36,283 nucleotides of DNA, taken from assembly GCA_946186495.1 (NCBI GenBank), contig CAMHNQ010000031.1:1-36283 (forward strand), in the 5' to 3' direction. The position numbers were made by a program, and so were the translations under genes. The DNA comes from an uncultured Bacteroidales bacterium. GTDB lineage: Bacteria; Bacteroidota; Bacteroidia; Bacteroidales; WCHB1-69. Below the pieces are notes generated by a model. The model saw only the letters and a program-made list of their open reading frames with translations. It was not told the origin of the DNA and searched no databases. Shown one piece after another: positions 30,445 to 36,283 of the stretch. Within the stretch, counting starts at the first letter, position 1. Each line of letters begins with the position of its first letter.

Positions 30445-31695
30445 TCAGTTTATTGGATAGTCATTATTCCACGTTACATTTTTGCCATTCAAGAAGTCGG
30501 CCATCTTGGCGGCGACATCCCTGGCGGCATGCCCCGTCTCGTTCAGTCCCATCCGCACACAGAAGGCATCCCAATTTTTTAGATAGTCCTCCATATCAAA
30601 TGCTTTCACATTATGCTCCATCTCATCATTGTTCTTGGCGTAGGGGAACGGCAGCTCCTCCATCTCGTAATAGACACCCCGTTCCTCATACTTATAGTGG
30701 CTGAAGTCGGTGGCGTATGTAAAGCAGGGTATCCGCCTGAGTGCAGCATCGAAGATACAACTCGAATAGTCGCTGATCATCACATCCGTAGCCATCAGCA
30801 AACGCTGCATATCAGGATAGTCCGTCACGTCCATCGCCTCCGGATGCCCTTCCTGGTAGCCCTTGGCATATAGCCCCTCCTTTGGGTGGAATCTGATGAG
30901 CATCGTCCACTCACCACCAAACTTCTCAGTCAGTGCCTTTCTCAAACGCTTCATGTCCAAATCATAAACTGTCATGTCAATATGGTGTTCCTCAGAAAAG
31001 CGAAGCCGCCAGGTAGGTGCATAAAGCAACACTTTATGATCCTGGGGAATGCCAAGGTCGTTACGAGCCTTCACGCCGTCCTCAGGGTTGTTCTGCACCA
31101 GCATGTCATTCTTCGGATAGCCACATTTCCAGATAGGGCCATGGAATTTGAAAGCCCTGCGATAGATAGCAGACAGATGGTCGGAATTTGAGATAAACAC
31201 ATCTGCCATGTTCGAGGGATTCTTGAACATTCTGATATTTTTCCTGTCGGCAGCATAATCTCCGATGATATCCCCGGCAACTTTCTTGACACCCAGCCCG
31301 CCATGCCAGGTTTCTACATACAGCTGTCCTTTGCGCTTTACAAAATAGTCGGGCACTATAACATTACTATTCCATATCTTGGCCGTGACATACTCATACA
31401 CACATCGCCAACTTTGCCATTTTACAGGCCTTGTCCATTCTGGCAGTTCATATTCAAATTTGGGATTCTTCACCCAGACAATATCCAAATCGGGGATAAG
31501 CTTATGAAGCTCCTCCATGATATACTTCTGGTTGTCGTCATAGCGGCTGCCTTTAAACACTGAAACCAGAACTTTATTCTTCTTTATCGGGAATATGCGC
31601 AGCAGATAGAACATGGCAACAATTATAGCCCCTCCTATTGGCCTGAGCACAGGCCTTGTTATTTTCCATATCTTCTGTTTCATCTTAACTTGCAT
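30445..31695 (-). CDS. CDP-glycerol glycerophosphotransferase-like enzyme (TagB/TagF family)
   Basis: This 416-residue protein has an N-terminal hydrophobic segment (about 15-30) and the family blocks TWHGGLGVKKVAGD, YAPTWR, IRFHPKEG and SDYSSCIFDA, followed by the ERGVYYE motif. TagB/TagF-type enzymes add glycerol phosphate or other polyol phosphates to a glycan. Here the donor may be the product of the neighbouring cytidylyltransferase. Two ATG codons are close to the start (31695 and 31683); I keep the first. The 222-nt gap before the gene is unusual in this tightly packed locus. Confidence 0.9.
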   Translation of the reverse strand: MQVKMKQKIWKITRPVLRPIGGAIIVAMFYLLRIFPIKKNKVLVSVFKGSRYDDNQKYIMEELHKLIPDLDIVWVKNPKFEYELPEWTRPVKWQSWRCVYEYVTAKIWNSNVIVPDYFVKRKGQLYVETWHGGLGVKKVAGDIIGDYAADRKNIRMFKNPSNMADVFISNSDHLSAIYRRAFKFHGPIWKCGYPKNDMLVQNNPEDGVKARNDLGIPQDHKVLLYAPTWRLRFSEEHHIDMTVYDLDMKRLRKALTEKFGGEWTMLIRFHPKEGLYAKGYQEGHPEAMDVTDYPDMQRLLMATDVMISDYSSCIFDAALRRIPCFTYATDFSHYKYEERGVYYEMEELPFPYAKNNDEMEHNVKAFDMEDYLKNWDAFCVRMGLNETGHAARDVAAKMADFLNGKNVTWNNDYPIN

Positions 31696-31840
31696 TATTC
31701 ATGATAATAAGCATTGTGTTGGGAACGAGTATTTTATGGTGAAGAGGCTATTGTGATTAGTGAATAGTGAACAGTGATTTGATGTGCAGGGAGTATGAAT
31801 AATAGAGGTTAAATATTATGCTACAATAAATGGCACAATT

Positions 31841-31921
31841 TTAGCAACTAACCAATCTCTTTATGTCGCGCATGATCATCGCCGGATGCTCCAGCCTCAT
31901 CCATGCCTTCCGCAGCCTCAT
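31841..31921 (-). CDS. Possible 26-codon ORF or gene remnant
   Basis: A minus-strand frame of 26 residues (MRLRKAWMRLEHPAMIMRDI to KRLVSC) starts with an ATG that overlaps the TGA of the pyruvyl transferase gene (ATGA). It is GC-richer than its neighbours and basic in composition. It looks like the N-terminal stub of a lost gene, perhaps of a transferase, with the rest deleted. I see no homologue and treat this as a low-confidence call. The rest of the 31696-31840 gap holds nothing I recognise apart from short degenerate TGAATAGTGAACAGTGAT-type repeats. Confidence 0.3.
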   Translation of the reverse strand: MRLRKAWMRLEHPAMIMRDIKRLVSC

Positions 31922-33066
31922 AAGATATAATCCTCAATATATTGATATGAACGTTGTCTGTGTATAGATAACGTTTTATATACTTCATCGTAGTCTATCC
32001 GGTTGTTAACTAATGGCAGATGCTTGTTGTCATAAGGGACAAACCGCGTGGAGAGCCCCAGTTCGTCTGTGATGTTCTTCATACGATAGTCGCTGTTGTC
32101 TCTTTGAAACACATAGAAAGGTTTCTTGAATATAACAGAAAAACACACTCCATGAAAAGCATTGCATATCACCTCGCTGGCATTCTTGAAATAGCCAAGG
32201 AATTCCTCTATGCCAGCATCCGTAATAACCTGGTGATTATTCTGCAGCTTATTGATATTCCAATTACTTATCTCTATCAGATTTTTACCTTTCCTTTTTG
32301 CATATGCTTCTGCCTCTTTCACCATCTCTTGGTCGTTCTTCATACAATTATAAAGAAGGATATACCCTTGTTCCTGTGGAAGTTTTGCTATTTGCAGATA
32401 ATCACTTTCATCAATAATCAATGTTGGATCAAGCATCCATTCGACTCTTTTATGCATAAATCCAGACAAATACTCTGCTCCTTGTCTCTCTCTTGTACTA
32501 ATTGCAGTAAAATCGCTGACTAAATGGGTAAAAGTCTTAATTTCAGCATCTGTAAAAGGACGAGATGAAAGAGATGGCGCATGGGCGACCTTTCTTTTGC
32601 CTTCTGCAGATGGAATTTGAAGGAAGAAGACTTCATCAAATGCGCCCTCTTTTGAAATCTTCCAAATTACATCACTTTCGCAAACGAATGTGTCAATATC
32701 CAGACCTTCTATTTGGTTCAACCTTTTAAGTTGATCATAACTATATTCTCCCTGTGTTTTGATTAAATGTGTATCAAAGAATTGATTAAATTTATGATAT
32801 TTCCTCAAATTAGGAATAAAACCCAATATAAGCCAATTAACTATAGATTTAGAAAACTCACATAGATTCCAAAACCTCTTATAATTCAGGAATGGGTATT
32901 TGATACTATATTTAAAGCCTCTTCTATTAAAACTCTTAGGAAAGTAGTTAATAATAACGGAATCACACCCTTTCTTCACTAAATACTGTTGAAAGGCCCA
33001 ACTATGAAGAGCTGCACCATAATTCATATGAACAGAATGAATATTATACGAGATGATTCCTACCAT
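31918..33066 (-). CDS. Polysaccharide pyruvyl transferase family protein
   Basis: The 382-residue protein matches the PS_pyruv_trans family: an N-terminal MNYGAALHSWAFQQYL segment, a central FTAISTRERQGAEYLSG block, DPTLIID (about 216-222), and an ICNAFHGVCFSVIFKKPF block near the C-terminus. Members attach pyruvate ketals to exported polysaccharides, although some family members may have other roles. The gene is AT-rich like its right-hand neighbours and lies 10 nt after the GT2 gene. Confidence 0.88.
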   Translation of the reverse strand: MVGIISYNIHSVHMNYGAALHSWAFQQYLVKKGCDSVIINYFPKSFNRRGFKYSIKYPFLNYKRFWNLCEFSKSIVNWLILGFIPNLRKYHKFNQFFDTHLIKTQGEYSYDQLKRLNQIEGLDIDTFVCESDVIWKISKEGAFDEVFFLQIPSAEGKRKVAHAPSLSSRPFTDAEIKTFTHLVSDFTAISTRERQGAEYLSGFMHKRVEWMLDPTLIIDESDYLQIAKLPQEQGYILLYNCMKNDQEMVKEAEAYAKRKGKNLIEISNWNINKLQNNHQVITDAGIEEFLGYFKNASEVICNAFHGVCFSVIFKKPFYVFQRDNSDYRMKNITDELGLSTRFVPYDNKHLPLVNNRIDYDEVYKTLSIHRQRSYQYIEDYIL

Positions 33067-33076
33067 AAATAATGTT

Positions 33077-34060
33077 TTAATGCTTCAGTTTAATAAAACC
33101 ATACAATCGCTTACAGTCTTTTACGATTAATAATGGCTGTTCTATTCTAATGATTATTTTCCTAATGAAGAAGCAAATTTTCATAGCTCTCCTACTTGAC
33201 GCTAATAATATTATCCTGTCACTTAATCGAACGACCTTTTCTTCATTCATCAGGCCAATCACGTCCTTTACCAACGGGTGCGTTTTATTCGCCTGATAAT
33301 CATTCATCTGAAGAAACTTTAAATAGTAATGAATGCGATTATATATATCGCAAAGTTTTAATTCTTTTTCAGACAAGCCTCCTGCCACAATGGAGTATTC
33401 TAAATTACAAATATCATTGTAGAAATCCAGACTTTGATTAACGTGTGATAAAGACTCCATACGAGAACGATAATAATATGCAGGTTTGTTACTTACGGCA
33501 ACTTTCTTGTCATTAATACGCCCTATGGCTAAATTCATCAGCAGATCCTCATGTAGGCGGAAATTATAAGCAAAGGCTAACGGGCATCTACGAATCAACT
33601 CACTCCGAAATAATTTTCCCCATGGCGTATGATGAATTTTGCGCATATATAGGGCGTATAGATAATCTTTTCTATTTAAATATGTATCATTTATAAACTT
33701 CGTTTGTCTGGTAAAGCCTCCTAAGACAATATCAACATCATCCGTCAATAACATTAAGTCCCGTATGCAATCTTTCTGTAAATAGTCATCTGAATCTACA
33801 AACATAACCCACTCGCCACTAGCCATCTCAACCCCATGTTTTCTTGAGTCCTGTGGTCCCATATTCTCTTGCTCTATGTATTGGACATTTGGCTGGGATA
33901 TATATTTCTTGCAAATTTCACCAGAGCCATCCGTGCTGCCATCATTCACAAGAATCAACTCAATATTCTTGTACGACTGCGATTGAATTGAGTGAATACA
34001 TTCTTCAACGTATTCTGCTGTGTTGTATACAGGGACGACGATACTGACTAATGGCTCCAT
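33077..34060 (-). CDS. Glycosyltransferase family 2
   Basis: This 327-residue enzyme has the GT-A fold typical of GT2: VSIVVPVYNTAEYVEECI at the start, ELILVNDGSTDGSGEIC (34-50), and the metal-binding FVDSDDYLQ (Asp89, Asp91, Asp92). The C-terminal half is helical and variable, as expected for an acceptor-binding region, and ends in a basic tail. It probably adds one sugar to the lipid-linked repeat unit at the cytoplasmic face. The donor sugar cannot be told. It is 8 nt after the GT8 gene. Confidence 0.93.
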   Translation of the reverse strand: MEPLVSIVVPVYNTAEYVEECIHSIQSQSYKNIELILVNDGSTDGSGEICKKYISQPNVQYIEQENMGPQDSRKHGVEMASGEWVMFVDSDDYLQKDCIRDLMLLTDDVDIVLGGFTRQTKFINDTYLNRKDYLYALYMRKIHHTPWGKLFRSELIRRCPLAFAYNFRLHEDLLMNLAIGRINDKKVAVSNKPAYYYRSRMESLSHVNQSLDFYNDICNLEYSIVAGGLSEKELKLCDIYNRIHYYLKFLQMNDYQANKTHPLVKDVIGLMNEEKVVRLSDRIILLASSRRAMKICFFIRKIIIRIEQPLLIVKDCKRLYGFIKLKH

Positions 34061-34068
34061 GTTTTCTC

Positions 34069-35040
34069 CTAATCTACTGGTAAGACGTCTATATAAATAT
34101 TTGTTTTTGAGCGCTGACGAAGCCCAAAATGCCTTAGTATTTGGCCGATGAAAAATCTGATTTTCGATATAGTAGATCTCCTATCAATTTTCTTACAGTT
34201 TCTCCAGATAGTTTGTTTTTGATACTTTGTAAAGGTACTCTCAAAAGGATGAAAATCTGGAACTGTTTTTTCCCAAGGCTTTCCCAAAGTATAATGCACA
34301 ATTACAGGGTCTTTCCTTGCCTTTTCTACTTCTTTCTCATATTTCCAATAATCATAATCTGGTATCTTCTTTAGAAATCCATGCTGAAAATTGTATGTTA
34401 CTGGTAAAAACAATACTTGGTTTAAAAAAACCGCATTAAGAACATCTTGGTCTTGAAATTTTATCCGTTCATAATATTTTTTAATATATTCCATGAACAA
34501 ACTAACTGCACTGTTTTTTCGCCACCAATCCAAATTAATCAATAAAACTCCCGAATTAAAGTACCCTAATTCTATAGGATATCTTAGCCTATTATAATAC
34601 TCAATTTTACCGGAACTCATATCAGTAACCGCAGCAAGTGCATAGCCTGACAAATCTGTTTCCCATAATGATGTCAGAGAATGTCTTACAATAGTATCAC
34701 CATCAAGATATAATACTTTATTAATATTGGGGGTAATAATATCAGTAAGGAACAAACGATAATAAGCTGCCTGCGTAATAGTTATCTTTTCTTTTCTTGT
34801 AGGATAATTGTCTATAAGATGGCTGTTAATTTCGTAAAATACAACCCGCTTATTGCCAAATCTCTCCACTGTATTTTTTAGATTATCTTTCGATTCCAGA
34901 GTTACGCTCTCATCGACTATGATATGAAAGGTAATGTCAGAATCCTGATTGTTAACACAAACAGAATACATCATAACACCAGTAGGCATTACATACCATT
35001 TATCTGTACAGACAACAATGTCTATCTTTTCTCCCATCAT
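34069..35040 (-). CDS. Glycosyltransferase family 8
   Basis: The 323-residue protein has the GT8 pattern: IDIVVCTDKWYVMPTGV at the start, KVLYLDGDTIV with the metal-binding DGD (113-115), YFNSGVLLINLDWWR in the middle, a QDQDVLNAVF motif, and IVHYTLGKPW near the C-terminus. GT8 enzymes include lipopolysaccharide glucosyl- and galactosyltransferases. The start could be either of two adjacent ATG codons. It lies 6 nt after the Stealth gene, within the same unit. Confidence 0.92.
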   Translation of the reverse strand: MMGEKIDIVVCTDKWYVMPTGVMMYSVCVNNQDSDITFHIIVDESVTLESKDNLKNTVERFGNKRVVFYEINSHLIDNYPTRKEKITITQAAYYRLFLTDIITPNINKVLYLDGDTIVRHSLTSLWETDLSGYALAAVTDMSSGKIEYYNRLRYPIELGYFNSGVLLINLDWWRKNSAVSLFMEYIKKYYERIKFQDQDVLNAVFLNQVLFLPVTYNFQHGFLKKIPDYDYWKYEKEVEKARKDPVIVHYTLGKPWEKTVPDFHPFESTFTKYQKQTIWRNCKKIDRRSTISKIRFFIGQILRHFGLRQRSKTNIYIDVLPVD

Positions 35041-35046
35041 GCTCCA

Positions 35047-36066
35047 CTATTTTTTTTCGAAAAGACTCTTTTCGGGTAATATATGCTCAAATGCTTCTTG
35101 GATCTTCCGTTTCATAACTTCAAAGTCAATCTTGTCATTATTATCATTTAGGCACACCATGCTTTTTCCTTGATTCTTTATACACCTAACAATTTTATCA
35201 ATAGAAGCCTCATTTATATTATAATATTTTCCATCTTTATAATAATTATAAGGTGTAAAATTACCTGATGCTAATTGCCAATATCTTACAAGCCAAGAGG
35301 CAACATCTCCCCAGGCTCTAAACCGATGAGCACATGTTCTTTCTAGATCTTCTCTGCATGAAGCCCATACTTCTTCATAGATTCCTTTTAAATAGCCCAG
35401 AGGTAAATGATTCATCATAAAACCTGGAAACACGCGACTTCTTCGATAATGAAAATTATTCCATGACAGCATAGGGTGGTCAAGAGGATACCATTTAGCC
35501 CAATGGCTCCGTATAGCCTTCTTTTTATCAAAACATTTATTAATCAAGGCTTTTGCCATGAAGACAGAATTATCAAACATGCTAGGCTTTGGATGAACAG
35601 AATCAGACAATCCGCCTAAATCACATGGGAGGCCATTTCGGAAAAATCTATCTGGCTGCACATTGTTGATTAAGAACATATCGTCATTAAAATAGACAAA
35701 CTTCTCAGCCAACCCTTTTATCTTATGGAAATAGAATTCTATCACACAACTATTGAATGTAGGTAGATATTCATGCGGAATAAACTCCTCATGTTTTACT
35801 ATTACTAATTTAGGATTATCAGTATCCAGCCATTTTGGCAAATGGCCATAGGTAACAAAAAATATCTTGTTAACCCACGGAGCGAACTTCTCAACCCCTC
35901 GAAACCAATACCGCAAAGTGTCCCAATCACGATATCTGCATGCGTCCGTGTTTATATAACGGGACTCATTGGCAGAAAAGTATTCAAAATCTTTCATCCA
36001 TTTGGGATCGCTCTCATCAACCCAAGTAATTATGAAATCTATTATATATCTTTCATCCATTCTCAT
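35047..36066 (-). CDS. Stealth-family sugar-phosphate transferase
   Basis: This 339-residue protein has the conserved regions of the Stealth family: CR1 IDFIITWVDESDPKW (9-23), CR2 with YRDWDTLRYWFRGVEKFAPW (45-64) and the following KIFFVTYGHLPKWL, CR3 with FVYFNDDMFLI (123-133), and a C-terminal region ending in ILPEKSLFEKK. Members transfer hexose-1-phosphate to growing glycans, forming phosphodiester links in capsules. The start ATG overlaps the TAA of the next upstream gene by one base (TAATG). That gene is a partial paralogue, so two related enzymes may act on one glycan. Confidence 0.92.
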   Translation of the reverse strand: MRMDERYIIDFIITWVDESDPKWMKDFEYFSANESRYINTDACRYRDWDTLRYWFRGVEKFAPWVNKIFFVTYGHLPKWLDTDNPKLVIVKHEEFIPHEYLPTFNSCVIEFYFHKIKGLAEKFVYFNDDMFLINNVQPDRFFRNGLPCDLGGLSDSVHPKPSMFDNSVFMAKALINKCFDKKKAIRSHWAKWYPLDHPMLSWNNFHYRRSRVFPGFMMNHLPLGYLKGIYEEVWASCREDLERTCAHRFRAWGDVASWLVRYWQLASGNFTPYNYYKDGKYYNINEASIDKIVRCIKNQGKSMVCLNDNNDKIDFEVMKRKIQEAFEHILPEKSLFEKK

Positions 36067-36283
36067 TACATGCAGCTAATTTCAAAACTACATTTTTCTG
36101 GTAAAATTGCATCAAATGCATCAATTATGAGCTTCTGACATTTCTCTATATTATTCACTCTTTCATTATCATTAATGCATAGAATTTTATAAGTTTGATT
36201 ATGAATACTATCTATGCATTTCATAATATTATTATCATTAATTTGATAACACTTACCATCCTTATTCACATTATAAGAAACAA
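36066..36283 (-). CDS. Second Stealth-family protein, 5' end missing
   Basis: The frame enters from the right edge and ends with TAA at 36066-36068, leaving about 71 residues. They align with the C-terminus of the next gene: VNKDGKCYQINDNNIMKCID against YYKDGKYYNINEASIDKIVR, and AILPEKCSFEI against HILPEKSLFEK. It is therefore a tandem paralogue, whose catalytic regions are outside the window. The apparent GTG start at 36269 is internal: the frame continues upstream as VSYN. Confidence 0.8.
   Translation of the reverse strand, partial: VSYNVNKDGKCYQINDNNIMKCIDSIHNQTYKILCINDNERVNNIEKCQKLIIDAFDAILPEKCSFEISCM

Overview
The window looks like a chromosomal segment of a Bacteroidales-type member of the Bacteroidota. 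The evidence is TAnnTTTG-type promoter boxes, families typical of the phylum (DUF5723, DUF4837, DUF5618, a CHU_C/type-B T9SS sorting domain, the FTYQAxxRNA secreted-protein N-terminus), signal-peptide and lipobox styles, and overlapping gene chains without obvious Shine-Dalgarno sites. I cannot name genus or species. No tRNA, rRNA, CRISPR array or insertion-sequence transposase was recognised.

Region 1 (1-17.2 kb, all minus strand) is the most distinctive part. A likely promoter at 17169-17200 precedes a train of 13 closely spaced genes reading leftward and off the edge. In order they are: a large secreted or outer-membrane protein with a CxxCxxCxxC cluster; a small secreted protein; a zinc-ribbon/FHA protein; a soluble Ser/Thr kinase with a C-terminal FHA domain; an FHA-transmembrane-trypsin-like protease; a secreted protein with a lysine-rich tail; a membrane-anchored PP2C phosphatase; two paralogous membrane-anchored Ser/Thr kinases; a TPR-like envelope protein; a lipoprotein; a DUF5723-like outer-membrane barrel; and a secreted protein with 25-residue repeats. 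I read it as a candidate envelope-spanning phospho-signalling system: writers (three kinases), eraser (PP2C), readers (three FHA proteins), a protease effector across the inner membrane, and several exported partners. The function is unproven.

Region 2 (17.3-21.0 kb) holds a DUF4837 lipoprotein, an ECF sigma factor and a single-pass anti-sigma-like protein that carries a type-B T9SS sorting domain, closed by a terminator. Divergent from it is dprA.

Region 3 (21.1-26.6 kb) is an overlapping three-gene O-acylation cassette (two SGNH hydrolases and an MBOAT acyltransferase), flanked on both sides by related 24-nt repeats in inverted orientation, followed by a DUF5618 gene.

Region 4 (26.6-28.7 kb) has a PlsC-like acyltransferase bracketed by two decayed, inward-facing 3' ends of the same outer-membrane protein family.

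Region 5 (28.7-36.3 kb, minus strand) is a surface polysaccharide locus: partial Stealth protein, full Stealth phosphotransferase, GT8, GT2, polysaccharide pyruvyl transferase, CDP-glycerol glycerophosphotransferase-like enzyme, IspD/TarI-like cytidylyltransferase and an extended SDR. It is AT-richer from about 31.7 kb rightward. The Stealth proteins and the CDP-polyol enzymes together suggest a phosphodiester-linked, teichoic-acid-like glycan.
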